The position numbers and the translations under genes were made by a program. Shown piece after piece: positions 9,841-17,978 of a DNA stretch of 64,000 nucleotides. The DNA lies in NCBI GenBank assembly GCA_021156365.1, contig JAJNDK010000002.1, positions 62,001-126,000 of the forward strand. The letters are read 5' to 3'. Each line of letters begins with the position of its first letter. Position 1 is the stretch's first letter. The stretch is from Bacteroidota bacterium (GTDB lineage Bacteria; Bacteroidota; Bacteroidia; B-17B0; Aurantibacillaceae). The notes under the pieces are model-generated. The model was not told the DNA's origin, searched no databases, and saw only the letters and a program-made list of their open reading frames with translations.

Positions 9841-11266
9841 CCGGTTTCAACGGAAGTGTGATAATAAAAGAAGTCCCCTGGTCTACCTGGCTTTGTACTT
9901 TAATGCTACCGTCGTGTTTGGTAATGATCGTATAGCTGGCTGTAAGACCAAGTCCGGTACCGCCCTGTTTGGAAGTAAAGAATGGCTCAAACAGTTTGTT
10001 CAGACTTTGTGGCGGGATCCCTTTTCCATTGTCTGTTATTGTGAGTGTAACGTGTTCACCTTGCGCAGATGCACTGATCTTCAGGGTACCATTCGAATCA
10101 CTGATCGCCTCCACTGCATTCACTAATATATTCAACAGCGCTATCGATAATTTTTCCTTATCGCCCCTGATCAGGATATTTTCCTGCACTTCCTGCTCCA
10201 CGCTGATCTCTTTCAGCTTGATCCGGTCCTGCACAAGCACAAAGGTCTCCGCCAGCAATTCGTGTACATATAACTCACCGATGTTCATACTATCGAAACG
10301 GGTAGCATTCAACAGATCTTCTATCAGCATGTTGATACGGTTACTGTTCCGGTCAATGATATCCATGAATTCTTCGGGGTCTTCGGTTGAGTCCTTTTCT
10401 TTTAATATGGCCCGGAGCTCCGTGAGTGAAAGGCGGATATTAGTAAGTGGATTTTTGATCTCATGTGCAATTACCCTCGCTACTTTCCCGGTAAGGGTTT
10501 GTTTTTCGAGCAATTTTTCCCGCTGTTCGTTGGACTTCCTTTCCGTGATATCATGCAACACGAGCTGATACGATCTTTTGCCTTCGTCCACTACGGAAAG
10601 ATTGTAAATACAATACCGCTTCTTGTTCTGCTCCGGCAGTATAAATTCTATTTCCAGTGAGGGATTCGAGTGTTTTTCTGCTTCAAAGATCTTCGGAAAA
10701 AAATAATCCGAAATACTTTCTCCTACGATCTGCTCCTTGGATTCATATTCGAACAGCTTCAGAGCTGCTTTATTCGCATCCATTACATGCAGGTCCACAT
10801 CCACAATGAATACATATTCAACGGCGTTCTCAAACAGGTTCTTGAATTTATTCTCACTTTCTTTTAAAGATCTAAGCACATTCGATTTCTCGATGGCATA
10901 GCGGATACTCCGGTCAATATCTTCCGATGTATACTGCCCTTTTACAAGATAGTCGTATACCCCTGATCTCAGGGCCTGTTCATCAATAGCAAGCGCCTGC
11001 AAGCCCGTCATCAGTATCGTGGGAGTAAAAGGATATTCTTCGTTTATATAACTAACGAGCTCCAGACCTGTATGCACACCTAAACGATAATCTACTACAA
11101 CAAGATCGATCGATTGTGTTTTTAAGATCTCCTTTGCCTTGTTGAATGTTTCGGCCCAGATGATCGTTTTATTGAAAGAGGTTTTTTTCAGGCTGCTTTC
11201 CAACAGGAAAAAATCGTCTTCGTCGTCTTCTACGATTAACAAGTGTATTGATTTAGCTGAGCTCAT
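9806..11266 (-). CDS. receiver-PAS-histidine kinase
   Basis: 486 residues. An N-terminal receiver domain (about 6-125) has acidic EDDEDD, phospho-acceptor Asp in VVVDYRLG and a late Lys in LVKGQ. A PAS domain follows (about 140-245), then HisKA with ARVIAHEIKNPLTNI and a HATPase with LVNAVEAI, DNGKGIPP and GGTGLGL. There is no membrane segment, so it is cytosolic. The receiver at the N-terminus suggests it acts inside a phosphorelay with the two genes upstream, which overlap it by 4 bp in turn. Confidence 0.93.
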   Translation of the reverse strand: MSSAKSIHLLIVEDDEDDFFLLESSLKKTSFNKTIIWAETFNKAKEILKTQSIDLVVVDYRLGVHTGLELVSYINEEYPFTPTILMTGLQALAIDEQALRSGVYDYLVKGQYTSEDIDRSIRYAIEKSNVLRSLKESENKFKNLFENAVEYVFIVDVDLHVMDANKAALKLFEYESKEQIVGESISDYFFPKIFEAEKHSNPSLEIEFILPEQNKKRYCIYNLSVVDEGKRSYQLVLHDITERKSNEQREKLLEKQTLTGKVARVIAHEIKNPLTNIRLSLTELRAILKEKDSTEDPEEFMDIIDRNSNRINMLIEDLLNATRFDSMNIGELYVHELLAETFVLVQDRIKLKEISVEQEVQENILIRGDKEKLSIALLNILVNAVEAISDSNGTLKISASAQGEHVTLTITDNGKGIPPQSLNKLFEPFFTSKQGGTGLGLTASYTIITKHDGSIKVQSQVDQGTSFIITLPLKPAMQTDPALLDQ

Positions 11267-11721
11267 AGGCCAATTTGAGAAGTTTTTACTACATTAAACC
11301 AGTATTGTTTGAAGACATCCATGATCTTCACCAATTCCTGGTATGAATAGGGTTTTGTGATATAGCTGCTTGCTCCGTGCCCGTATGCATACGAAATATC
11401 ATCCGGGTTGCTGCTGGTACTGTATATGATGATAGGGATACTGCTGAGTTTTGGGTTCGATTTGATCTCTTTCAAACATTCTCTTCCGTCCTTTTTCGGC
11501 ATATTCAGATCCAGCAAAATAATCTTCGGAGGAAGGATATCAGCATCCTTGTATTTTCCTTTCCTATACAGGTAATCCAATAATTCCATGCCATCGCTTA
11601 CCGTATGTATATACTCATCCAGTTCAATGCTTGTGAAGGCCTGCCTGATCATGTACTGATCATCTATATCATCATCCGCAATGAGGATGCAATACCCTTT
11701 TCCTTTTTTAGCTGTGCTCAT
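11263..11721 (-). CDS. single-domain response regulator (Rcp1-like)
   Basis: 152 residues consisting of one receiver domain: acidic pocket ADDDIDD, phospho-acceptor Asp in ILLDLNMPKKDG, Thr/Ser switch near IYSTSS and Lys in TKPYS. No output domain. It overlaps the kinases on both sides by 4 bp, so the three proteins are made together. It probably shuttles phosphate between the CHASE3 kinase and the receiver-kinase. Confidence 0.93.
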   Translation of the reverse strand: MSTAKKGKGYCILIADDDIDDQYMIRQAFTSIELDEYIHTVSDGMELLDYLYRKGKYKDADILPPKIILLDLNMPKKDGRECLKEIKSNPKLSSIPIIIYSTSSNPDDISYAYGHGASSYITKPYSYQELVKIMDVFKQYWFNVVKTSQIGL

Positions 11722-13169
11722 AGTATATCGTTTACCGGTAAAAGTACAATAAACCTGGTTCCTTTCCCCACTTCACTTTCTGCGGTAATATATCCTTCAT
11801 GATTCTCAACGATCCGCTCGCAAATGGCCAGGCCTATTCCTGTCCCTTCGTATTCCGAACGCCCATGCAGGCGTTGAAAAATAATAAATATCTGTTTCAG
11901 GTACTGCAGTTCAAAACCGATCCCGTTATCCTCTACAAAAATACAATAATATCTTTTGTGCTTGATCGTGAAATCTTTCAGCCATGGAGTCTTCAGTAAT
12001 TCTTCCTTTGTGTAATACGTTCCATACACCTTTATTTCAGGAACCGGTTTATCACAGAATTTCAATGCATTGCTCAGCAGGTTCTGGAATAATTGCCTGA
12101 TCTGAGTATTATTTCCTTCTATTTGTTCCAATGGCCCCACATCTACAATGGCGTTTTTCGCAGCGAGTGTGATCTCCAGGTCTTCGAGGATCAGCTTAAA
12201 AACTGCACTCAGATCTATCTTTTCATGAATATCCAGCGCCCGGGTTACCCGCGAGTAATTCAGCAGGTCGCTGATAAGAACACGCATTCGTGCAACCGAA
12301 TTATTCAGCCGCTTTAAGCTATCCATTACTTCCTCGTCCGGATAGCCTGCGAGTTTCTGTTGTATTTTATCACTGAACGAGCTGATCTTCCGAAGTGGCT
12401 CTTCCATATCATGAGAAGCCACGTATGCAAAGCGTTCCAATTCCTTATTCGAAATATTCAGCATGTGTACCTGTTGCTGCAGGCGGTGTTCGGAAGTTTT
12501 CAATTTTTTTTCTATCAGGGCGCGCGAAGCATGCTCACGACGAAGCGCGATCAGGATGCTGATCAGCAGGAGAATGGATATCCCGGAAGTAATGGCAATC
12601 AAAAGGATCGAAAGGGCCGACTTCGTAAATGTTCTTTCACGAAGGCCTGAGAAACGCTTGTATTCAATGCGTTTCATGATGGAGATCGTTTCCCTTGTTT
12701 TGTCCATGATGTAATCTCCGCGCAACAGGATCTTTTTCAATGAATCGGTTATCAATGTGTCCGACTCAAGATACTCTTCTCCCCTCTTCAGTATCTTCAT
12801 TTTCCGGTCGATCTCTATCCGCAAAGCCACCAGGTTCTTTTCCTGCTCTTCTTCATCCTTCAATATGTTGTACAATTCGCTGTATTCAGCATTCAGCTCT
12901 TTTTGTGCGATATCATGCGTTTTTTCGAGATTCACCTTATCGGTGATCAGGTAAGCCCTTTGTTGTTTTTCAGCATATTTAAGAACAGAGTAGAGCCGGT
13001 CGATCCGCGCACTTGTCCCATAAGCCTTGTCGAGATAAGAAAGTGAACGGTAATTGTCGGTAATAGTATATAGCGCCAGTAAAATAGCCACCAGTATGAT
13101 AGTTATTGAAAAGCCTGCTATTAAGAAGAAATAATTCCTGTTAGATATTTTCACGTGGATACCGGACAT
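11718..13169 (-). CDS. CHASE3-domain sensor histidine kinase
   Basis: Two membrane segments (near the N-terminus and about residues 190-215) flank a CHASE3-like helical sensor (AEKQQRAYLITDK). HisKA follows with FAYVASHDMEEPLRKI and a HATPase with NALKFC, DNGIGF and GTGIGL. The open frame extends to an ATG at 13205, but a well-formed sigma-54-type promoter overlaps that codon and predicts transcription from about 13183. I therefore prefer the ATG at 13169 (MSGIHVKISN), giving 483 residues. First gene of a three-gene phosphorelay operon. Confidence 0.88.
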   Translation of the reverse strand: MSGIHVKISNRNYFFLIAGFSITIILVAILLALYTITDNYRSLSYLDKAYGTSARIDRLYSVLKYAEKQQRAYLITDKVNLEKTHDIAQKELNAEYSELYNILKDEEEQEKNLVALRIEIDRKMKILKRGEEYLESDTLITDSLKKILLRGDYIMDKTRETISIMKRIEYKRFSGLRERTFTKSALSILLIAITSGISILLLISILIALRREHASRALIEKKLKTSEHRLQQQVHMLNISNKELERFAYVASHDMEEPLRKISSFSDKIQQKLAGYPDEEVMDSLKRLNNSVARMRVLISDLLNYSRVTRALDIHEKIDLSAVFKLILEDLEITLAAKNAIVDVGPLEQIEGNNTQIRQLFQNLLSNALKFCDKPVPEIKVYGTYYTKEELLKTPWLKDFTIKHKRYYCIFVEDNGIGFELQYLKQIFIIFQRLHGRSEYEGTGIGLAICERIVENHEGYITAESEVGKGTRFIVLLPVNDIL

Positions 13170-13193
13170 ATTTGCCTGAGCAAACAAAAATAG

Positions 13194-13209
13194 CGCAGTA
13201 ATCATGCCA
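13194..13209 (-). promoter_or_regulatory. sigma-54-type promoter of the kinase operon
   Basis: On the minus strand TGGCATGATTACTGCG has exact -24/-12 spacing. The predicted start is about 13183, 14 nt before the preferred ATG at 13169. Confidence 0.6.
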
Positions 13210-13264
13210 CAGGTGCTTTTTTACTGGGGTATTTTCTCCACAATTTTTCCTTGTAGATTTCGAA

Positions 13265-13280
13265 TGGCATTTATTTCGCT
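13265..13280 (+). promoter_or_regulatory. sigma-54-type promoter of the NHEJ operon
   Basis: TGGCATTTATTTCGCT matches the -24/-12 pattern with exact spacing, including the TTTCGCT form of -12 known from glnA promoters. The predicted start is about 13291, 12 nt before the GTG at 13303. It is divergent from the kinase-operon promoter about 55 bp away. Confidence 0.65.
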
Positions 13281-13302
13281 CCATTTATAAAAAAAACTTA
13301 TT

Positions 13303-14499
13303 GTGGAGCTGAAATCGGGATACCCTTACTATCTGATAAAAAATGGGTTGTACCAGGAGTATGAAACCCTGCGATCCGACCTCGTTAGCGATATCATTAT
13401 ACTGGGCGGAGGAATAAGCGGTGCACTCATGGCGTATGAACTGGTAAAAAAGGGACTACAGTGCACCATCATTGATAAACGGGCGATCGGGCTCGGTAGC
13501 ACCTGTGCAAGTACCTCGCTTCTGCAATATGAAATTGATATTCCGCTGATCCGTCTTCAAAAACAGATCGGCAAAAAAAATGCAACAGAAGCATACAGGC
13601 GGTGCAGTGATGCCATAGATTCCGTCCGTATAATAAGCGATCAGATCGGTTTCAAGGCTTTCGAATATTGCGACAGCCTGCATTTTTCGCATGTACCGGA
13701 CAAAACTATTTATCTGAAGAAAGAGTTCATGGAGCGAAAGCAAAACGGCTTTGATGTAAAATATCTTGAGCAGGAAGAGATCCGGCGTAAGTTCGGCTTC
13801 GATTGCAGGGAAGCGATCCTGTCTGCACAGGCTGCTAAAATAGATGCTTACGCTTTTACACACTGCCTCCATACATTTATCCGAAAAAAAGGTGTTGCGG
13901 TTTTCGAGAATACATGTGCGAAAACGATCCGTCATACAAAAGACGGAGTAGAGCTGATCACAGAAAAAGGACATGTCATCCGTGCAAAGAAACTAATCTA
14001 TGCCACCGGCTATGAATCAACCAGCCGGCTGGCTAAGAAGATCGTCAAACTCCGGTCTACCTACGCCTGCGTAAGCCAACGAATCGCTGAACTACCGGCC
14101 TTCTTTCACAACACCCTGCTCTGGAACACTGCCGATCCGTATCTCTACATGAAAGAAGACGATGGACGGATCATTATTGGCGGAAGGGATGTGAATTTTT
14201 ACAGCTCGTCAAACAGGGAGCAACTACTGCGTAAAAAAGCGGAGAGCCTGAAGCAGGATTTTCTGAAGCTTTTCCCCACTATAGAATTTACTACCCAATT
14301 CGCCTGGGCAGGAACATTCGGCTCTACCAAAGACGGACTTCCCTATATAGGGACCGATGGCAAAGAACCGAACGCTTTTTACGCGTTAGGCTTTGGGGGC
14401 AATGGCATAACATTTAGTGCAATAGCCGCAGAACTGATAGCCGGGCTTTTGAAGAACGGAAAAAACAAAATCCCGGGCATGTTCAGTTTCAACCGTTAA
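13303..14499 (+). CDS. FAD-dependent oxidoreductase (DAO family)
   Basis: 398 residues with an N-terminal dinucleotide fold, DIIILGGGISGALMAYEL (Gly residues about 35-40), the acidic end of beta-2 in TIIDKRAIGLG and the C-terminal FAD contact LPYIGTDG followed by FGGNGITFSA. This is the DAO/glycine oxidase-like fold; the substrate cannot be told. The start is GTG at 13303, chosen because the sigma-54-type promoter ends 23 bp upstream. It is the first gene of a six-gene run ending in ligase D. Confidence 0.85.
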   Translation: MELKSGYPYYLIKNGLYQEYETLRSDLVSDIIILGGGISGALMAYELVKKGLQCTIIDKRAIGLGSTCASTSLLQYEIDIPLIRLQKQIGKKNATEAYRRCSDAIDSVRIISDQIGFKAFEYCDSLHFSHVPDKTIYLKKEFMERKQNGFDVKYLEQEEIRRKFGFDCREAILSAQAAKIDAYAFTHCLHTFIRKKGVAVFENTCAKTIRHTKDGVELITEKGHVIRAKKLIYATGYESTSRLAKKIVKLRSTYACVSQRIAELPAFFHNTLLWNTADPYLYMKEDDGRIIIGGRDVNFYSSSNREQLLRKKAESLKQDFLKLFPTIEFTTQFAWAGTFGSTKDGLPYIGTDGKEPNAFYALGFGGNGITFSAIAAELIAGLLKNGKNKIPGMFSFNR

Positions 14500-14513
14500 A
14501 ATACTGTTGTCTT

Positions 14514-15380
14514 ATGCAAAAATCCAATCCAAAAAAAAGACTAAGAACACCACAAAAACAAAACAGGCCCGGTGCGGAATATAAAATGCACCCTGCTCCT
14601 GTGTCGGATATAAAAAGTATCAGGGGAAGTGGCAAGCTGAACGGAAAAGTGGCATTGATCACCGGCGGCGACAGTGGGATCGGAAAAGCAACTGCCATAC
14701 TTTTTGCCAAAGAAGGCGCTGATGTAGCTATCGTCTATTTCAACGAGCACCAGGATGCAGAAGATACCAAAGCGAAAGTGGAAGAGTATGGACAAAAATG
14801 TTTATTGATCCCAACTGATATCAGCAAAGAAAAGAACTGCATAAACGCTGTTCTTAAAACACATAAAGTATATAAGCAGATCAATATTCTTGTGAACAAT
14901 GCTGCGATCCACTATGAGAGTGAAGGTCTGGAAGACATCTCAACAGAACACTTACTTAAAACATTTCAAACCAATATCTTTTCCTTTTTCTGGATCACAA
15001 AAAAAGCGCTGCATTACCTGCAGAAAGGATCCAGTATCATTAACACCACTTCTGTTACGGCATATCGTGGCAGCGGCGGGCTTATTGATTATGCATCCAC
15101 GAAAGGAGCCATTGTTTCTTTCACGCGCAGCCTTTCTGCTAACCTGGCTAACAGGGGGATTCGTGTAAATGCAGTAGCGCCCGGACCTATCTGGACCCCG
15201 CTTATTGTATCGAGCTTCAACCCCGAAAAAGTAGCGAATTTCGGAAGTGAAGTTCCCATGAAAAGAGCAGGTCAACCTGCCGAAGTAGCCAATTGTTTTC
15301 TATTCCTTGCCTGCGACGATTCTTCTTATATAACGGGGCAGGTGTTGCATCCAAACGGAGGTGAAATTGTAAATGCCTAA
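14514..15380 (+). CDS. SDR family oxidoreductase
   Basis: 288 residues. A polar N-terminal extension of about 40 residues precedes the NAD(P)-binding TGGDSGIG (about 50-57), NNAA in LVNNAAIHYES, the catalytic Ser in NTTSVTAY and the YxxxK pair in YASTKGA. The extension and PAPVSDIK.IRGSGKL phrase fit the YghA/general-stress-protein-39 type of SDR, which is associated with stress and stationary phase. The gene lies 14 bp after the FAD enzyme and overlaps the topoisomerase gene by 8 bp. Confidence 0.9.
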   Translation: MQKSNPKKRLRTPQKQNRPGAEYKMHPAPVSDIKSIRGSGKLNGKVALITGGDSGIGKATAILFAKEGADVAIVYFNEHQDAEDTKAKVEEYGQKCLLIPTDISKEKNCINAVLKTHKVYKQINILVNNAAIHYESEGLEDISTEHLLKTFQTNIFSFFWITKKALHYLQKGSSIINTTSVTAYRGSGGLIDYASTKGAIVSFTRSLSANLANRGIRVNAVAPGPIWTPLIVSSFNPEKVANFGSEVPMKRAGQPAEVANCFLFLACDDSSYITGQVLHPNGGEIVNA

Positions 15381-16494
15381 AAAAACCACTATGCAATTTG
15401 CCACCACTGAAATAAAACTAAGCGCACGGAAGATCAACTCCATATTGAAAGACGGAGCGAAAAGCGCCGAAGCTGTAAATCTTGTTTACGTAAAAGACGC
15501 TGATCCCGGAATACAACGGGTAAAGAAAGGTCCTGATTTTTCTTATGTTTTAAAGAATAGAAAAATAAACAGCAAAAAAGAGCTCGAACGCATAAAAAAA
15601 CTGGTGATACCACCTGCCTGGGAAAATGTCTGGATCTGCCTTTTGGAGAACGGCCATTTGCAGGCAACAGGAGTTGACATCAAACGGCGGAAACAATACC
15701 GGTATCATCCCTTATGGAATTCACTGCGCAACCATACCAAATTTTATCGCCTGTTTGAGTTTGGGACTATACTGCCAAAAATACGGCAACAGGTAGAGAA
15801 AGATCTTTCACTGCCCGGGCTCCCACCGGAAAAAGTACTGGCATTGGTCGTAAGTCTTATGGAACGCACCAATATCCGGATCGGGAACAACCTCTACGAA
15901 AAACTATACGGATCATACGGATTGACCACGATGAAAGACAAACATGTGAAATTTTCCGGCAGTGGAGTACAGTTTACGTTCAAGGGTAAGAAAGGGATCC
16001 AACATACGATCAGTATCAAAAACAAACGTTTTGCCAATCTTGTAAAAAAATGCAGAGATATCCCCGGCAAAGAGTTGTTCCAATACGTAGACGAAAACAA
16101 AAAACACAGAAGCATTGATTCGGGAATGGTGAATGAGTACATAAAAAAAATAAGCGCGGGGGATTTTTCGGCAAAAGATTTCAGGACCTGGTCGGGGACC
16201 ATACATTCCCTGCTGGCATTCAAATCGCTGGGATGTGCTGAAACGCAGACAGAAACAAAACGTAAGGTCGTTGAAGCACTTGACATGGTGGCCAAACAAT
16301 TGGGTAATACGCGCACGGTTTGTAAAAAGTATTATGTGCATCCGGCTATCATTTCTTTGTTTGAAGACAAAAGGCTGGAAAACTATTTTACCGAACTGGA
16401 AAAAACAGCAACGGATACCAAAGCAGGGCTTACTACCGAAGAAAAAGTACTGATGAAAATACTGAAAAAGGAATCACAACATATAAAAGTATAA
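15373..16494 (+). CDS. DNA topoisomerase IB
   Basis: 373 residues of the small bacterial/poxvirus type IB class. Recognisable parts are [39 protein letters not shown], the active-site RTWSGT region and the catalytic tyrosine region [10 protein letters not shown] near residue 322. These enzymes relax supercoils through a 3'-phosphotyrosyl intermediate. Bacterial copies often sit next to Ku/LigD genes, as here (5 bp before ku), which suggests a role in break repair. Confidence 0.93.
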   Translation: MPKKTTMQFATTEIKLSARKINSILKDGAKSAEAVNLVYVKDADPGIQRVKKGPDFSYVLKNRKINSKKELERIKKLVIPPAWENVWICLLENGHLQATGVDIKRRKQYRYHPLWNSLRNHTKFYRLFEFGTILPKIRQQVEKDLSLPGLPPEKVLALVVSLMERTNIRIGNNLYEKLYGSYGLTTMKDKHVKFSGSGVQFTFKGKKGIQHTISIKNKRFANLVKKCRDIPGKELFQYVDENKKHRSIDSGMVNEYIKKISAGDFSAKDFRTWSGTIHSLLAFKSLGCAETQTETKRKVVEALDMVAKQLGNTRTVCKKYYVHPAIISLFEDKRLENYFTELEKTATDTKAGLTTEEKVLMKILKKESQHIKV

Positions 16495-16498
16495 AATC

Positions 16499-17275
16499 AT
16501 GAGATCAATCTGGACAGGCGCAATCGGCTTCGGGCTGGTAAACATCCCGGTAAAATTATACAGTGCAACCGAATCGAGCACCCTCGACCTGGATATGCTG
16601 GATAAAAAAGACCATTCGAACATCCGTTTTCTTCGTGTAAATGAAAAAACCGGGAAAGAAGTAGAGTGGGCTAATATCGTGAAGGGCTACAAATTGCCGA
16701 ATGATGATTATGTCGTGCTTTCGGACAAAGACTTCGAAGCGGCCAGCGCAAAAAAAACGAAGACCATTGAAATAACCGACTTTGTAAAAGAAACGGAGAT
16801 CGACAGTGTGTATTACGAAACACCTTATTACCTCGAACCGGAAAAATCGGGTGCGCGGGCATATGCGCTGCTTCGTGAAGCCCTGGTGAAAACCGGAAAA
16901 GTAGGTGTTGCGTCATTCGTACTGCGCAACAAGGAAGGCCTTGCCATTTTGCGTGCGACGGATGATGTGATCATACTGAACAGGATCCGTTTTCATGAAG
17001 AGATACGGGACACAGCAGACCTAAACCTTCCTGCAAAAACAGCAGTGAAAGCCAATGAACTGAAAATGGCGGTTTCGCTTATCAGTCAGCTTACCGATAA
17101 ATTTGACATCTCCCGTTACAAAGACACTTACAGTGCAGATCTGATGAAGCTGATCAAAGCAAAATCAAAAGGGAAACCTGTGAAAACCACCAAACTGAAG
17201 GTAGTACACAACAAATCCAAAGATCTGATGAGCCAGTTAAAAGCCAGTTTGACCAAACGTAGAAAAGCATCCTGA
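16499..17275 (+). CDS. ku: Ku protein, non-homologous end joining
   Basis: 258 residues, normal length for bacterial Ku. Hallmarks are [21 protein letters not shown] at the start, [20 protein letters not shown] and the core ending DRYKDTY-like ([12 protein letters not shown]). The lysine-rich C-terminal tail is typical of bacterial Ku and binds DNA. Homodimers load on broken ends and recruit LigD. Its stop shares 1 base with the start of the next gene, indicating coupled translation. Confidence 0.96.
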   Translation: MRSIWTGAIGFGLVNIPVKLYSATESSTLDLDMLDKKDHSNIRFLRVNEKTGKEVEWANIVKGYKLPNDDYVVLSDKDFEAASAKKTKTIEITDFVKETEIDSVYYETPYYLEPEKSGARAYALLREALVKTGKVGVASFVLRNKEGLAILRATDDVIILNRIRFHEEIRDTADLNLPAKTAVKANELKMAVSLISQLTDKFDISRYKDTYSADLMKLIKAKSKGKPVKTTKLKVVHNKSKDLMSQLKASLTKRRKAS

Positions 17276-17973
17276 TGAGCTTAAAAAAATACAATACAAA
17301 ACGTAATTTTAAAGAAACGCCGGAGCCTTCGGGAAAACCGAAAAAAGCAGGATCCAAACTGATCTTTACGGTGCAACGGCACAAAGCATCTCACCTGCAT
17401 TACGATCTCCGGTTGGAAATGGATGGCGTGCTGAAAAGCTGGGCTGTGCCTAAAGGTCCTTCCCTGAACCCACAGGACAAACGTCTCGCTATGATGGTGG
17501 AAGATCACCCATACAGTTACAGGGATTTTGCAGGCATTATTCCTGAAGGCAACTACGGTGCAGGCATTGTGGAAGTGTGGGACCACGGCACACTTTCCGA
17601 CATCGACAATTCGGATACCGATACGGCTGAACGAAAACTGAAAGCCGGATTGCGGGCAGGCAATCTGAAATTTACCCTGCACGGAAAAAAGCTAAAAGGA
17701 GAATTTGCCCTCGTGAAATTAAAAGCGCGGGAAAGCTCCGACAGCAACCAGAACTCCTGGCTGCTGATCAAGCACAGGGATAAATATGCAGTAGATGAGC
17801 CCTACAACAGCGAAGAAAAAACACCTAAAAGCTCGCCCATCAATAAGTGGCTCGCACAACATGGAAAGGCTGCAGGAGCAAAAGTTCCGGCCAAAAAACC
17901 GATAGCTAAAAAGGCCATCCCTTCTGCAAAGAAGGAAGCTCCGATAGCTATCGGGGTAAAAAAAAAAGAGTAA
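17275..17973 (+). CDS. LigD 3'-phosphoesterase domain protein
   Basis: 232 residues. The phosphoesterase domain of LigD is clear: HKASHLHYDLRLEMDGVLKS, WAVPKGPSLNP, MMVEDHPYSY and IPEGNYGAG. It trims 3' ends during end joining. The C-terminus is an Ala/Lys/Pro-rich linker that ends at TAA just after a run of ten A. In most bacteria this domain is fused to the ligase and polymerase domains; here they follow in the -1 frame, so this may be the N-terminal part of a split or frameshifted LigD. Confidence 0.9.
   Translation: MSLKKYNTKRNFKETPEPSGKPKKAGSKLIFTVQRHKASHLHYDLRLEMDGVLKSWAVPKGPSLNPQDKRLAMMVEDHPYSYRDFAGIIPEGNYGAGIVEVWDHGTLSDIDNSDTDTAERKLKAGLRAGNLKFTLHGKKLKGEFALVKLKARESSDSNQNSWLLIKHRDKYAVDEPYNSEEKTPKSSPINKWLAQHGKAAGAKVPAKKPIAKKAIPSAKKEAPIAIGVKKKE
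17956..17973 (+). other. A10 run and stop between LigD halves (candidate slip site)
   Basis: The phosphoesterase frame reads GTA AAA AAA AAA GAG TAA. The downstream ligase frame is open across the same run. A -1 slip, or one extra A in DNA or mRNA, would join the two frames through the linker KKKRVRALPGKT. Confidence 0.6.
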
Positions 17974-17978
17974 GAGCT

